Shown: positions 20,342-30,474, numbered from the stretch's first letter. The stretch is DNA of 64,000 bases from Sodalis ligni (GCF_016865525.2 NZ_CP075169.1:3534337-3598336); one strand, 5' to 3'. Notes: generated by a model from the letters alone, not told the origin. Program-made: numbers and translations.

Positions 20342-21124
20342 TTACATTTGCGTCAGCTTTTGCAGCATATCGTCGGAGGTGGTAATGGCTTTACTATTGA
20401 TCTCATAGGCGCGCTGCACCTGGATCATATCCACCAGCTCTTCCGCCACATTGACGTTGGAGGTTTCCACATAGCCCTGGTACAGCAGCCCGGCGCCGTT
20501 CTGGCCCGGATTGGATTCCGTCGGCGCGCCGGAACTGTCGGTTTCCTGATAAAGATTCTCGCCGAGGCTTTCCAGGCCGGACTCATTGATAAAGTTGCTC
20601 AGCGTCAGCTGCCCCACCTGCTGGGCGGCGGTTTGCCCCTGGATGGTCACGCTGACCGCCCCGTCACGGGACACTGTCAGGGTGCCGGCATTAGCCGGTA
20701 TATTTATCGCCGGTTGTATCGGGTAACCGCTGGAGGTCACCAACTGGCCGTTCTGATCGACCTGAAACGACCCGGCACGGGTATAGGCGGTGGGGCCGTC
20801 CGGCAACAATACCTGGAAAAAACCCTTGCCGTTGATGGCCAGATCTTTGGTTTCGGTGGTTTGTTCCAAATTTCCCTGGGTAAACAGGCGCTCGGTGGAA
20901 ACCGGCCTCACCCCGGTGCCCAGCTGCAGGCCGGAAGGCAGATTGGTCTGATCCGACGACTGCGCGCCGGGCTGACGGACCGTTTGATACAATAAATCCT
21001 CAAACACCGCCCGCTGGCGCTTAAAGCCGTTGGTGCTGACGTTCGCCAGGTTATTGGAAATAACGTCCATATTGGTCTGCTGGGCATCCAGCCCGGTTTT
21101 GGCAATCCATAATGACCGGATCAT
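20342..21124 (-). CDS. flgG: Distal rod protein FlgG
   Basis: A 260-residue rod subunit, identical in length to E. coli FlgG. It has the family N-terminus [32 protein letters not shown] (here in two motifs, [13 protein letters not shown] being diagnostic) and the C-terminal [20 protein letters not shown]. Exported without a signal peptide through the flagellar gate. Followed by flgH after about 180 bases. Confidence 0.96.
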   Translation of the reverse strand: MIRSLWIAKTGLDAQQTNMDVISNNLANVSTNGFKRQRAVFEDLLYQTVRQPGAQSSDQTNLPSGLQLGTGVRPVSTERLFTQGNLEQTTETKDLAINGKGFFQVLLPDGPTAYTRAGSFQVDQNGQLVTSSGYPIQPAINIPANAGTLTVSRDGAVSVTIQGQTAAQQVGQLTLSNFINESGLESLGENLYQETDSSGAPTESNPGQNGAGLLYQGYVETSNVNVAEELVDMIQVQRAYEINSKAITTSDDMLQKLTQM

Positions 21125-21145
21125 CCGTTAATACTCCCGAGTAAT

Positions 21146-21901
21146 TTAGCTGAGGGAAAGCAATTCATTGGCATGTTCCGCGTTTTGATCCACATCGGTA
21201 ATCATTTTCATCTGCATCTCAAAGCGCCGGGCAGTGCCTATCATATCCACCAGGGTTTCGGCGGTATTGACATTGCTGCCTTCCAACACCCCGGGCATCA
21301 CCTTGACGGTATCATCATTGGGCAACGCGTTGCCCGTCTGCGCCGCGGCAGCGGCGGACAGATGAAACAGGCCGTCATCGCCACGTTCCAACTGTCCGGC
21401 ATCCGCCCTGACCCGCTTGAGCTGTCCCACTTCCTCAACGGTATTGGGCGCATCCGCGTCGCCGAGGGCCGAAACAGTGCCGTCGGCCGCCACGGTAATA
21501 GACGACTGGGTGGGCACCACCAGCGGACCGTTTTGTCCCACCACGGGATAACCCTGGATCAGCAATTGGCCGGTGTTGTCCATTTGCATATTACCGTCGC
21601 GGGTATAGGCCTCCTGGCCGTTGGGCAGTTGCACCGCCAGCCAGCCCTGATCCTGCACCGCCACGTCCAGCGGGCGCGCGGTGCTGTTCAGCGGTCCCTG
21701 CGTCATCAGCGAACCGGGGGTTGAGGCCACCGCCAGGGTCCGGGTGGGTAAGGTTTCCCCTTCAATGGGTACCGCCCGCATCGCCGACAGCTGCGCCCGG
21801 AATCCCGGCGTTGACGCGTTCGCCAGGTTATTACTGATGATCGCCTGCTGATCCAGGGACTGGCTGGCGGCTCCCATCGCGGTATATATTGCGTGATCCA
21901 T
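21146..21901 (-). CDS. flgF: Proximal rod protein FlgF
   Basis: A 251-residue rod protein of the FlgF size. It starts MDHAIYTAMGAASQSLDQQA with SNNLANASTPGF and ends with GSNVNTAETLVDMIGTARRFEMQ. Lies 21 bases upstream of flgG in the same operon. Confidence 0.95.
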   Translation of the reverse strand: MDHAIYTAMGAASQSLDQQAIISNNLANASTPGFRAQLSAMRAVPIEGETLPTRTLAVASTPGSLMTQGPLNSTARPLDVAVQDQGWLAVQLPNGQEAYTRDGNMQMDNTGQLLIQGYPVVGQNGPLVVPTQSSITVAADGTVSALGDADAPNTVEEVGQLKRVRADAGQLERGDDGLFHLSAAAAAQTGNALPNDDTVKVMPGVLEGSNVNTAETLVDMIGTARRFEMQMKMITDVDQNAEHANELLSLS

Positions 21902-21922
21902 AAGTTTATTCCGCCAGGGTTA

Positions 21923-23152
21923 TCAACTCATGCTGACCAGGGTTTGCATGATGGTGTCCTGCGCCTTGATGGTCTGCGCATTGGACTGATAATCGCGCTG
22001 GGCGACGATCAGGTTCACCAGCTCATTGCTCATATTCACGTTGGAGCCTTCCAGCGCGCCGCTGGTGAGTGTGCCGAAGGTGCCGTTGCCTGCGGTGCCG
22101 ACAATGGCCTGCCCCGATGCCGCAGTGGCGCTCCAGGTATTGTCGCCGTCGGATTTCAGGCCCTGGGGATTGGCGAAGTTGGCCAACACGATTTGTCCCA
22201 GCAATAGCGTATCGCCGTTGGAATAGGTGCCGGTAATGGTGCCGTCGTCATTGATCTCGTATTTGGTCAAATCCCCGGCGTAATTACCGTCCTGGTTCTG
22301 TCCGGTGACGCTGCTGGCGGAGGCGTACTGCTGCTGGGAACCGGCGAAGCTGATATTGAAAGTATCGGCAGCGGCGCCGTTGATGCCCGCCATGGTAATG
22401 TTGAAATCATCGGGACCGCCACCGTTGAGAGCGTCGGTATTCAGCGTACCGTTCGAGTTGAAATTCAGCGTCCCGAGATTGGACGTCGTGGCAGGCGTGG
22501 TGCTGGCGTCGACGCTTTTCACGTTCCAGGTATTATCGGCGGTCTTGGTAAAGTACAGGCTCATGTTGTGCGGATTGCCCAGGCTGTCATAGGTGGTCAT
22601 CGGCTGTGAGTAGCTGTAGGTGGTCGAGTCATTCGGATCAAATGTAGTGGTCGCGGGCACGATGGTCGCGCTGGAGGTCAGGTTCAACTGCATGGTGGCG
22701 ATTTGGGTGGGTGTGGCCGCAACACCGGTGGTGGGAATGCTGAGGTTTATCGGATTGGTCCCCTGCTGGATGGTGGGCGGCGTGCCGGTGGCGGCATAAC
22801 CGGTAACATTCATGCCGGTAGTGGTCATCAGGTTGCGATTGTCATCCAGCGTGAAGTCGCCGTCACGGGTATAATGCACCGTACCGCTACCGTCCACCAC
22901 CCGGAAAAAACCGTTATTGGAAATCGCCACGTTCAGGCCGTTGTCGGTGGTATTCACCGCGCCGTCGTTGAAATTTTGCGTCACCGCCGCCACTTTAACC
23001 CCCAGCCCCACTTCGGAGCTGGCGAAGACGTCGGCAAAGGACACCGACGCCGATTTGAAGCCGCTGGTTTCGGAGTTTGCGATGTTATTGCCGATGACGT
23101 CCAGGTTATTGGAGGCGGCATTCAGCCCGCTGATCGCTTGTGAAAAACCCAT
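21923..23152 (-). CDS. flgE: Flagellar hook protein FlgE
   Basis: A 409-residue hook subunit (E. coli 402). The N-terminal GFSQAISGLNAASNNLDVIG and C-terminal GSNVNMSNELVNLIVAQRDYQ helices bracket a Thr/Asn-rich variable hook domain. It is built onto the rod under the FlgD cap; its length is controlled by FliK, whose gene is frameshifted here. Codon use and composition match its neighbours. Confidence 0.96.
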   Translation of the reverse strand: MGFSQAISGLNAASNNLDVIGNNIANSETSGFKSASVSFADVFASSEVGLGVKVAAVTQNFNDGAVNTTDNGLNVAISNNGFFRVVDGSGTVHYTRDGDFTLDDNRNLMTTTGMNVTGYAATGTPPTIQQGTNPINLSIPTTGVAATPTQIATMQLNLTSSATIVPATTTFDPNDSTTYSYSQPMTTYDSLGNPHNMSLYFTKTADNTWNVKSVDASTTPATTSNLGTLNFNSNGTLNTDALNGGGPDDFNITMAGINGAAADTFNISFAGSQQQYASASSVTGQNQDGNYAGDLTKYEINDDGTITGTYSNGDTLLLGQIVLANFANPQGLKSDGDNTWSATAASGQAIVGTAGNGTFGTLTSGALEGSNVNMSNELVNLIVAQRDYQSNAQTIKAQDTIMQTLVSMS

Positions 23153-23207
23153 ATATTTCTCCTATGGTGATAACCGCTGGCATGCCGCCGGCCGGCAGCC
23201 ATACCCG

Positions 23208-23885
23208 TTAAAGAATTTGGCGTACCTTGTCGAGCGTAATATTGCCCGCCAGGCCGAGATTAAGTTCGGATGTACCGTCGCTGTTGGTATTGACGCCGTA
23301 CACCGCCGCATATTGCAGCGGCGTGGACACCACGCTGGCGCCGCCGGAATCGGTGGATGCCACGGAGAAGGAATAGGTTCCTTCGGGCACCGCGGTCCCG
23401 GAATCATCGGTGCCGTCCCAGGTAAAGCTGTGCACCCCGGCGCTTTCCGCACCCAACTGCACCGTTCGCACCACGGTGCCGCTGGAATCTTTGATGGTCA
23501 CGGTGGTATTGGCGGCGGCGGCGTCCAGCTCCAGCCCGAACGGCGTGGTGGAACTGTCGCTGCCCACCATGATGGCGGTACCGTCCACCATCACGCCGTG
23601 GCCCACCAGGGTTGACGCTTGGAGGGATTGCGTGGTATTCAGCTGGCCGGAAATGGAGCCCAGCGTGGTATTGAGGTTTTCAATCCCGTTCAGCTCGCTT
23701 ATCTGCGCCAGCTGCGTGGTCAATTGGGAATTGTCCATCGGGTTGGTGGGATCCTGGTTTTGCAATTGCGCCACCAGCAGGTTGAGGAACTGGTTTTGCA
23801 AATCCGCGCTGGTGTTGCCGGTGGAGCTGGCGGTCGGCACTTTGGTATTGTCCACCGGGTCGTTAACGCTTACTGAGACGCCCAT
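23208..23885 (-). CDS. flgD: Hook cap protein FlgD
   Basis: A 225-residue hook-assembly scaffold. The N-terminal part has FLNLLVAQLQNQDPTNPMDNSQ, split here as FLNLLVAQLQNQDP and NPMDN, and the LAQISELNGIENLN export-capping signature. The C-terminal half contains FlgD Ig-like/tudor folds, including GTYSFSV. It is 55 bases upstream of flgE. Confidence 0.95.
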   Translation of the reverse strand: MGVSVSVNDPVDNTKVPTASSTGNTSADLQNQFLNLLVAQLQNQDPTNPMDNSQLTTQLAQISELNGIENLNTTLGSISGQLNTTQSLQASTLVGHGVMVDGTAIMVGSDSSTTPFGLELDAAAANTTVTIKDSSGTVVRTVQLGAESAGVHSFTWDGTDDSGTAVPEGTYSFSVASTDSGGASVVSTPLQYAAVYGVNTNSDGTSELNLGLAGNITLDKVRQIL

Positions 23886-23897
23886 TTCATCCTCCGG

Positions 23898-24302
23898 TTA
23901 TTGACCCAAGGTCAGGGTTTTCTGCATAAGGGTTTTAGCGGTATTCAGCACTTCCACGTTGGCCTGGTAACTGCGGGAGGCCGACATGCTGTTCACCATT
24001 TCATCCACCACGTTCACATTCGGCATCCGTACATAGCCGTTGTTGTCCGCCAGCGGATTGCCCGGCTGGTAAACCAGCTTTTCCGCCGCCGGGGATTCCA
24101 CGACGCCGCTCACCTGCACGCCGCCGATTTCCTGGCCGGCGGGGGCCGCCACCTGGAATACCACTTCTTTGGCATGGTAGGGCTGGCCGTCCGGCCCGGT
24201 GACGCTGTCGGCGTTGGCCAGGTTGCTGGCGGCCACGTTCATGCGCTGCGACTGCGCGGTGAGCGCCGAACCGGAAATATCGAAAATCGAGGTCATTCCC
24301 AT
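23898..24302 (-). CDS. flgC: Proximal rod protein FlgC
   Basis: A 134-residue rod protein, the same size as E. coli FlgC, with [36 protein letters not shown] and the C-terminal [20 protein letters not shown]. Six bases after flgB. Confidence 0.96.
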   Translation of the reverse strand: MGMTSIFDISGSALTAQSQRMNVAASNLANADSVTGPDGQPYHAKEVVFQVAAPAGQEIGGVQVSGVVESPAAEKLVYQPGNPLADNNGYVRMPNVNVVDEMVNSMSASRSYQANVEVLNTAKTLMQKTLTLGQ

Positions 24303-24308
24303 GGCATG

Positions 24309-24719
24309 TTATTCCTGTAGCACCGAGTTCATGTTTTTGATCTGCCCGCCCAGCACCGTCAGATTGGCCTGATACTGCAGGCTGTTCTCGGCAAATGCCG
24401 TTCTCTCGCGGTCCATATCCACCGTATTGCCATCAAGGGCCGGCTGATCCGGTACGCGGTACATCAGCTGGCTGACCGGAGAGACAGACGTGGTGGCCTC
24501 GATATGACGGGGAGAGGTGGTGGTAAGGGACAAGGCATTGCCGCTGGCTCGCCCCTGGGTAAGGGCTTTGTTCAATTCGCTGGCGAAATCCATATCCCGA
24601 GCCTGGTAACCGGGGGTATCGGCATTGGCGATATTGGCGGCAAGGATCTCCTGACGCTGCGCGCGCAGATTCAGGGCCTCCTGCTGGAATTGCAGGGCAG
24701 CATCAAGTTTATCAAGCAT
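24309..24719 (-). CDS. flgB: Proximal rod protein FlgB
   Basis: A 136-residue rod protein. It starts [20 protein letters not shown] and carries [21 protein letters not shown], of which [10 protein letters not shown] is the rod signature. First gene of the flgBCDEFGHIJ operon, divergent from flgA across a 196-bp control region. Confidence 0.95.
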   Translation of the reverse strand: MLDKLDAALQFQQEALNLRAQRQEILAANIANADTPGYQARDMDFASELNKALTQGRASGNALSLTTTSPRHIEATTSVSPVSQLMYRVPDQPALDGNTVDMDRERTAFAENSLQYQANLTVLGGQIKNMNSVLQE

Positions 24720-24779
24720 TTTTTTCGCGGACCCGTGAGAATGATTGGATGCCAGCTTAGACGCAACCCACCCTTGCCT

Positions 24780-24821
24780 ATCGTTGGAATAAGCATTAAT
24801 TGCAGCGCTAATTTACCCATT
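24780..24821. promoter_or_regulatory. Possible FlhDC box between flgB and flgA
   Basis: The right half GCGCTAATTT..CCATT (24805-24821) fits the FlhDC half-site well. The left half ATCG....GGAATAAG (24780-24793) is weaker, with an 11-base spacer. Its position between the divergent class 2 operons supports it. Confidence 0.45.
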
Positions 24822-24915
24822 GGCGGGAAACAGAATCGGTAAACTGTAGCGACACCACGGCCAAACGGGCCGTTTCGGCGGCCATGGCGACTTTACAGCG
24901 GAAAAAGGGTTAGGC

Positions 24916-25686
24916 GTGAACGCATTTCAACTATCCGGACCGGTTTGCGGCGACAGATGTCCGGCAGCAGGCCGGCATTCAGGCCGTCCGGGTGCCGGCG
25001 GCAACGCGGCAATGGCGCCGGCCGCCCGCCCGTGGCGGAGCGCCCTGCTGGCGGCATGTCTGTTGGTGGCGCCCTTGGCCAGCGCGGACGATGCTTTAAC
25101 CGGGCAGTTAACCGCCTTTATGCAGCAGCAATATACGCCGCCGCCGGCGGCGCTGGAGGTAGTGATAAGAACGCCCTCCTCACAGCGGCTGTCCTGCGAG
25201 CGACCGCAATTTTCGCTGCCGTCCCGCAGCCGTAACTGGGGCAATCTCAGCATCGCCGTGGTGTGCGGTTCGCAAAAACGTTATATTCAGGCTGAAGTGC
25301 GGGTTACGGACCGCTATCTGATTGCCGCCAGCCCTATCGCCGTGGGGCAGACGGTAACCAGCGGGGATATCGCCTGGCGAACCGGACGGCTGGATCAGCT
25401 CTCTTCGTTGCCGCTCAGGAATATGCCCGACGCCGTCGGTACGGTCAGCGAAAGGGCTATCGGCAGCGGACAGCCGCTCACCGCCGCGATGCTGCGGCGT
25501 CCGTGGCTGGTGAAAAACGGTCAGCAGGTACAGGTCTCGGCGCTGGGCGAAGGGTTTACCGTTCAAAGCAGCGGTAAGGCAATGAACAACGCAGCGGCAA
25601 ACGATCCCGTGCGAATACGTATGGACTCAGGGCAAATCGTTAACGGCCGGTTGATGCCCGACGGCAGCGTGCATGTTGTGTTATAA
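24916..25686 (+). CDS. flgA: P-ring assembly chaperone FlgA
   Basis: A periplasmic chaperone for FlgI. The C-terminal SAF-like domain is complete: RNWGNLSIAVVCGSQKRYIQAEV, then LIAASPIAVGQTVTSGDI and GRLMPDGSVHVVL at the end. A GTG start at 24916 gives 256 residues, longer than the E. coli protein (219). The in-frame ATG at 25012 would put a standard signal peptide (SALLAACLLVAPLASA) right at the N-terminus and may be the true start. It is divergent from flgB. Confidence 0.88.
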   Translation: MNAFQLSGPVCGDRCPAAGRHSGRPGAGGNAAMAPAARPWRSALLAACLLVAPLASADDALTGQLTAFMQQQYTPPPAALEVVIRTPSSQRLSCERPQFSLPSRSRNWGNLSIAVVCGSQKRYIQAEVRVTDRYLIAASPIAVGQTVTSGDIAWRTGRLDQLSSLPLRNMPDAVGTVSERAIGSGQPLTAAMLRRPWLVKNGQQVQVSALGEGFTVQSSGKAMNNAAANDPVRIRMDSGQIVNGRLMPDGSVHVVL

Positions 25687-25711
25687 ATAAACGGGACATG
25701 TCATAAAAAAT

Positions 25712-25738
25712 TAAAGCTTTTATGCCTGTGACCGATAA
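25712..25738 (+). promoter_or_regulatory. Sigma-28 (FliA) promoter of flgMN
   Basis: TAAAGCTT, exactly 11 bases, then ACCGATAA. Each half matches seven of eight consensus bases. It lies 48 bases before flgM, fitting the known class 3 promoter that feeds FlgM back onto FliA. Confidence 0.85.
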
Positions 25739-25786
25739 ACAAAGTAATTATTCTGCTCTACAAAATATGACGACAAGCGAGGCTGT

Positions 25787-26089
25787 ATGAGTATTGATAG
25801 CACCCGTCCGATTACCCCGCTGAACCCGATACAAGGTTCGGAAATCGGTACTGTCCAGCCGCAAAAAAACAAGGGAACCGGCAAATCCGGCGCCACGGGT
25901 GAAGAAACCCAGGTCAATCTGAGCGACGCCCAGGCGCGTTTGCGACAGGACGGCAGCCAGGATATCGATAGCGCAAAAGTGGAAAGCATCAAGGAATCCA
26001 TCCGCAACGGTAATCTGAAAGTGGATACCGGTAAAATTGCCGATGCGCTTATTGCTCAAACGCGCTCAATGCTCAATGATGCGGAATAA
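25787..26089 (+). CDS. flgM: Anti-sigma-28 factor FlgM
   Basis: A 100-residue acidic, largely unstructured protein that holds FliA inactive until the hook is finished and FlgM is exported. It starts MSIDSTRPITPLNPIQ, and the C-terminal half has the FliA-binding helices (DIDSAKVESIKESIRNGNLKVD and ADALI). Preceded by a sigma-28 promoter and followed by flgN after 13 bases. Confidence 0.95.
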   Translation: MSIDSTRPITPLNPIQGSEIGTVQPQKNKGTGKSGATGEETQVNLSDAQARLRQDGSQDIDSAKVESIKESIRNGNLKVDTGKIADALIAQTRSMLNDAE

Positions 26090-26102
26090 TTAAACAACCG
26101 CC

Positions 26103-26546
26103 ATGAATGAACTGGAACAGCTATGCGGCAGAATGCTGAGCATCCTGCAACAGCTTGAACTCATTTTAGTGGAAGAACAGCGCCTGCTGAGCGCCGGCCA
26201 GGTAAACGCAGCTTTATTGCATCGGGTAACGGAAAATAAAAACGAGCAGCTCACCACCCTGCAGTATGTGGATAACCTGCGGCAAAAAGCGGCGCTATTG
26301 AACGATGCGGGCACCCCGCCCTATGAATCCTATTCCGAGCTGCATCATCTTTGGTTGTCCATTATGGAACTGACGGCGAAGCTCAGCCGCAACAATTACC
26401 GTAACGGCCTGCTGTTGGCTCAGCATTTGAAACATAACCAGCAAATACTGGCGGTGCTGGAAGAGCATCAGACTCAACGGCGCCTCTACGGCCCCGACGG
26501 TCAATCCCTTAACGGGCATATTCTCGGCCGCAAATTCAGCGTATAG
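26103..26546 (+). CDS. flgN: FlgK/FlgL export chaperone FlgN
   Basis: A 147-residue, all-helical protein with leucine-rich heptads (LEQLCGRMLSILQQLELIL, LLSAGQVNAALLHRV) and a central NNYRNGLLLAQHL, as in FlgN chaperones. It protects the junction proteins FlgK and FlgL before export. In the flgMN operon. Confidence 0.92.
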   Translation: MNELEQLCGRMLSILQQLELILVEEQRLLSAGQVNAALLHRVTENKNEQLTTLQYVDNLRQKAALLNDAGTPPYESYSELHHLWLSIMELTAKLSRNNYRNGLLLAQHLKHNQQILAVLEEHQTQRRLYGPDGQSLNGHILGRKFSV

Positions 26547-26583
26547 CCCCGGAAAGCGTTCGGCATCTGTTTCAAAATAAAGC

Positions 26584-27183
26584 CTAGCGCGATGCCCCGG
26601 TCCGGTAATTGATTTGCAATTGATAGTACTTCACCACTGCCGGCGGCGTAATAGCGCCGCGTCCCGCCATGCTCAACGTCAACACCAGCGGATTGTCCGC
26701 CGGCTGGCCCGCCAGGCCGTCGCTGCGTCCTGACTGTCCCTGCAGCGGCAGGCATTTGCCCGGCATGCAGGCGGCCAGTGAAACGTCCGTCGGCAACGGT
26801 TGCCCGCTGACGATGCGCCAGTAGACCGAGGTAATCACCGCGCCGGCGGGAATGTGGATATAAGGGCGCATGGGAGCGCTGCTTTTCGGTATGCCTCGCT
26901 GGCTGAGGATCAGCATATGCCCTTCCGCCACCCAGCCGCCGTCTGCGCTGCTCTCCACCGACATGACCCCTTTGGCCAGCGGCACCGGGCGTTTTTTCAG
27001 CGCTAAGGCGGCCGGCGGCCTGACCGGCGTTTTAGCCTCTCCCACCGCCGGGCCTTGGTCTGACAATGCTTTGATGCCCGGCGGCAGTTGACCCTTCTCC
27101 TGCGCCGTCGCGTATAACGGCGCCGCCGCATAATACAAGCAGAACAGCAATAATCCGCTTCTGATCGTTTGGTTGCGTATCAT
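26584..27183 (-). CDS. flhE: Flagellar protein FlhE (long form)
   Basis: A 199-residue periplasmic protein with a signal peptide (LLLFCLYYAAAPLYATA). The C-terminal 130 residues match the FlhE pattern: a GGWVAEG start, IPAGAVITSVYWRIV, an LAACMPGKCLPLQGQSG cysteine pair, and the terminal YQLQINYR. FlhE is thought to act at the export gate to limit proton leak. About 45 Pro/Lys-rich residues between signal and domain make it longer than E. coli FlhE (130). Last gene of flhBAE, 62 bases after flhA. Confidence 0.85.
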   Translation of the reverse strand: MIRNQTIRSGLLLFCLYYAAAPLYATAQEKGQLPPGIKALSDQGPAVGEAKTPVRPPAALALKKRPVPLAKGVMSVESSADGGWVAEGHMLILSQRGIPKSSAPMRPYIHIPAGAVITSVYWRIVSGQPLPTDVSLAACMPGKCLPLQGQSGRSDGLAGQPADNPLVLTLSMAGRGAITPPAVVKYYQLQINYRTGASR

Positions 27184-27245
27184 GATTTTCCTTACCGCAT
27201 GGGTTCGCGAACAGACGCCGCCTCGGGATAGATATCCGCGAACGC

Positions 27246-29327
27246 CTAATTGCCGCCTCCCAGCATGGAGGTCATACGGATTTGGCGCTGGTCGCTCACT
27301 TCCAGATTGGACAGCACCGCCAGCTGCGGCAGCGTGCGGCGCAGGAAACGGGCCAGTAGCGGACGCAGGCTGTGATTAACCAATAATACCGGCGGCGCGT
27401 TGAGGCTTTCCTGTTTCTGCAGCGCCTCCCTGGCCTGGGCCAATACCCGATCCGCCATGCCGGGCTCCAGACCGCCGCCGTTTTGCAGCGCCTGCAGCAG
27501 CACCCGCTCCAACGCCAAATCCAGCCCGATGACCTGAATTTCGCTCTCCCCTGGGAACCAGCGCTGGGTTATGGCCCGGCCGAGAGCCACCCGCACCACC
27601 ACCGTCAATTCCGCCGGATCTTTTTGAATCGGCGCATGTTCCACCAGGGTTTCGATAATGGTGCGCATATCGCGGATGGGCACGCTTTCCGCCAGCAGAT
27701 TTTGCAAGACTTTATGGAAAATGGTCAGCGACAGGGCGCCGGGGATGAATTCTTCCGTCAGCTTGGGCATTTCCTGCGTTACCCGGTCCAGCAGTTGCTG
27801 GGTTTCCTGGCGGCCCAGCAGTTCGCTGGCGTGAATGCCGATGAGGTGGTTCAGGTGGGTCGCCACCACGGTGCTGGCTTCCACCACGGTATAACCCTGG
27901 GTCTGCGCCTGCTCTTTCAAGGCGCTATCAATCCAGACCGCCGGCAGGCCGAACGCCGGATCGCGGGTAACATCCCCCTTCAGCTCGCCGACGGCGCTGC
28001 CGGGATTGATGGCCATCCAGCGTCCGGGATAGGCCTCGCCGTGCCCCATCTCGACGCCTTTAAGCAATATCCGGTAGCTGGCGGGCTGCAGCTCCAGATT
28101 ATCGCGAATATGCACCACCGGCGGCAGATAGCCGGTTTCCTGAGCGAATTTTTTACGAATACTGCGAATACGCCCCAGCAGTTCGCCGTTTTGCTGGAAA
28201 TCCACCATGGGAATCAGCCGGTAGCCCACTTCCATGCCCAGGGGATCTTCCAATTGTACATCACTCCAGCTGGCTTCCTTGGCCTGGGCATTGTCCTGCT
28301 TGACTTGCGCTTTGGCCGTTGCCGCCGCGGGCTCGGGTTTTCCCTGCAGCCACCAGGCCAGACCCAGCAACAGGGCGGTAAACAGCAAAAACACCAGGTT
28401 GGGCATGCCCGGCACCAGCCCCAGCAGCCCCAGCACCCCGGCGCTCAGGACCATGACCTTGGGATTATTGAACAGCTGGCCGACCATTTGCTGGCCGACG
28501 TCTTCATTGGTGCCGACCCGGGTGACAATCACCCCGGCGGCGGTGGAGATCACCAGCGCGGGAATTTGCGCCACCAGGCCGTCGCCGATGGTTAACAGCG
28601 TATAACTCTCTGCGGCGTCGGCCAGCGCCATACCGTGCTGAATCATGCCCACCAGCAGGCCGCCGATAACGTTGATAACCATGATCAGCAGGCCGGCGAT
28701 GGCATCGCCGCGGACAAACTTGCTCGCGCCGTCCATGGATCCGTAAAAGTCCGCCTCCTGGGTCACCTCGCTGCGCCGGGTCTTGGCTTCGCCCTCGCCG
28801 ATAAGACCGGCGTTAAGATCGGCATCGATGGCCATCTGTTTACCGGGCATGCCGTCGAGCACAAACCGAGCGCCCACTTCTGCGATACGCCCCGCCCCTT
28901 TGGTAATCACCATAAAGTTGATCACCACCAGGATAATGAATACCACGATACCGATGGCGAAATTGCCCCCCACCAAAAAGTGGCCGAACGCCTCGATAAC
29001 CCGCCCGGCCGCCGCCGCGCCGGTATGGCCACGCAGCAGGATAATGCGGGTGGAAGCGATGTTCAGCGATAAGCGCAGCAGGGTGGAAAACAGCAGGATG
29101 GTGGGAAATGCGGCGAATTCCAGGGTACGCTTGGTGAACATCGCCACCAGCAGCACCATAATGGACAAGGCAATATTAAAGGTAAACAGCAGGTCCAGGA
29201 TAAAGGGCGGCAGAGGCAGCACCATCATCGACAGAATCATCAGGATCAGTACCGGGCCGGCGAGGATCTGCCATTGCGCGGCTTTGATGTTGACGGGCAA
29301 ACGTAATAACGCTACCAGATAAGCCAT
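27246..29327 (-). CDS. flhA: Flagellar export gate protein FlhA
   Basis: A 693-residue protein (E. coli 692). Eight N-terminal transmembrane helices include WQILAGPVLILMILSMMVLPLP. The cytoplasmic FHIPEP loop region (GAGRIAEVGARFVLDGMPGKQMAIDADLNAG, partly quoted) is intact, and a large C-terminal domain docks chaperone-substrate complexes. The start is set at 29327 (MAYLVALLRLP), two bases beyond the flhB stop, by homology. Confidence 0.97.
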   Translation of the reverse strand: MAYLVALLRLPVNIKAAQWQILAGPVLILMILSMMVLPLPPFILDLLFTFNIALSIMVLLVAMFTKRTLEFAAFPTILLFSTLLRLSLNIASTRIILLRGHTGAAAAGRVIEAFGHFLVGGNFAIGIVVFIILVVINFMVITKGAGRIAEVGARFVLDGMPGKQMAIDADLNAGLIGEGEAKTRRSEVTQEADFYGSMDGASKFVRGDAIAGLLIMVINVIGGLLVGMIQHGMALADAAESYTLLTIGDGLVAQIPALVISTAAGVIVTRVGTNEDVGQQMVGQLFNNPKVMVLSAGVLGLLGLVPGMPNLVFLLFTALLLGLAWWLQGKPEPAAATAKAQVKQDNAQAKEASWSDVQLEDPLGMEVGYRLIPMVDFQQNGELLGRIRSIRKKFAQETGYLPPVVHIRDNLELQPASYRILLKGVEMGHGEAYPGRWMAINPGSAVGELKGDVTRDPAFGLPAVWIDSALKEQAQTQGYTVVEASTVVATHLNHLIGIHASELLGRQETQQLLDRVTQEMPKLTEEFIPGALSLTIFHKVLQNLLAESVPIRDMRTIIETLVEHAPIQKDPAELTVVVRVALGRAITQRWFPGESEIQVIGLDLALERVLLQALQNGGGLEPGMADRVLAQAREALQKQESLNAPPVLLVNHSLRPLLARFLRRTLPQLAVLSNLEVSDQRQIRMTSMLGGGN

Positions 29328-29328
29328 A

Positions 29329-30474
29329 TCACTCTTTCTCGTGAACAAAATCCAGTGCCGTCGGCACCGGTAAATGGGTGGGGGTTTTCGGGATCAAACC
29401 GCCCTCGCGGCGCCAGCGCTTCAACTGATAAACCCATGCCAACACCTCGGCCACCGCCGCATACAATGCGGCGGGAATCGACTGGCCGATGTCGCAGTGC
29501 CGATACAGCGCACGGGCCAGCGGAGGGGCTTCCAGCAAGGGAATGCGATGACTCTCGCCCAGTTCCCGGATACGCAGGGCAATCTCCCCCGCGCCTTTGG
29601 CGATGACTTTTGGCGCGCTCATCTTGCTGTCTTCATAGCGCAGCGCCACGGCATAATGGGTAGGATTGGTAATAATGACATCGGCTTTCGGCACGTCGTT
29701 CATCATGCGGCGTTTGGACAGGGCGCGCTGCTGCTGGCGGATACGGTTTTTAACATGGGGATCCCCTTCCTGATCCTTGAATTCATCACGGATTTCCTGC
29801 CGGGTCATGCGCAGTTTTTTGCTGTGGCTCCACAATTGCCAAAATACGTCGAATGCCACTATGGGGATCATGGACATGATAATCAGCAGCATACAGGTGG
29901 CAATCAGATCCAGGGCGTCCCCCAGCGCCGTCACCGGCGATTCCAAGACCAGATGCACCATGAGCGGCCAGTTATGCCACAGGAACCAGCCGGTCACCCA
30001 CCCCACCAGCAGGGCTTTTAGAATCGCTTTAAACAGCTCTGATAAGGACTGGGAGGAGACCACCCGCTTGAGGCCCGGCAGCGGATTGAGTTTTTTTAAA
30101 TCGAATTTTATCGACCCGGGATTGAACATCACGCCGCCCAGCAGCAGCGGCGCCGCCAATGCCGTCATCACCAGGCCGGCAAAAACCGGCAGCAAGGCCC
30201 AAACCGTTTGTTTGACCAGCGCCTCAATCTGAAACAATATTTGCCGATCGTCACTGATAATACCGTGGTCAAAACGCATTCCCTGCGCGATCATCGCCGC
30301 CAGCTGGCGGGCCAATGATTCGCCGCCCATCCACAGTATGGCCAGCCCGGCCAGCAGCATCAGCACCGAGGTCAATTCACGGGATCGGGGAATCTGCCCC
30401 TCTTCGCGGGCCTTCTCCAATCGGTGGGCGGTGGGCGCCTCGCTTTTTTCCAGATCGCTGTCGTCCGCCATCAA
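29329..30474 (-). CDS. flhB: Flagellar export switch protein FlhB
   Basis: A 381-residue protein with four transmembrane helices and a self-cleaving cytoplasmic domain. The cleavage motif NPTH is present in ADVIITNPTHYAVALRY. The N-terminal EAPTAHRLEKAREEGQIPRS is the family signature. It works with FliK to switch export from hook to filament substrates. First gene of flhBAE; an ERIC repeat begins 37 bases upstream of its start. Confidence 0.96.
   Translation of the reverse strand: MMADDSDLEKSEAPTAHRLEKAREEGQIPRSRELTSVLMLLAGLAILWMGGESLARQLAAMIAQGMRFDHGIISDDRQILFQIEALVKQTVWALLPVFAGLVMTALAAPLLLGGVMFNPGSIKFDLKKLNPLPGLKRVVSSQSLSELFKAILKALLVGWVTGWFLWHNWPLMVHLVLESPVTALGDALDLIATCMLLIIMSMIPIVAFDVFWQLWSHSKKLRMTRQEIRDEFKDQEGDPHVKNRIRQQQRALSKRRMMNDVPKADVIITNPTHYAVALRYEDSKMSAPKVIAKGAGEIALRIRELGESHRIPLLEAPPLARALYRHCDIGQSIPAALYAAVAEVLAWVYQLKRWRREGGLIPKTPTHLPVPTALDFVHEKE

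Noticed and set aside
27483..28595. 370-codon + strand frame opposite flhA
   Set aside because: Gln/His-rich antisense product of the highly conserved flhA gene, with no independent signals.
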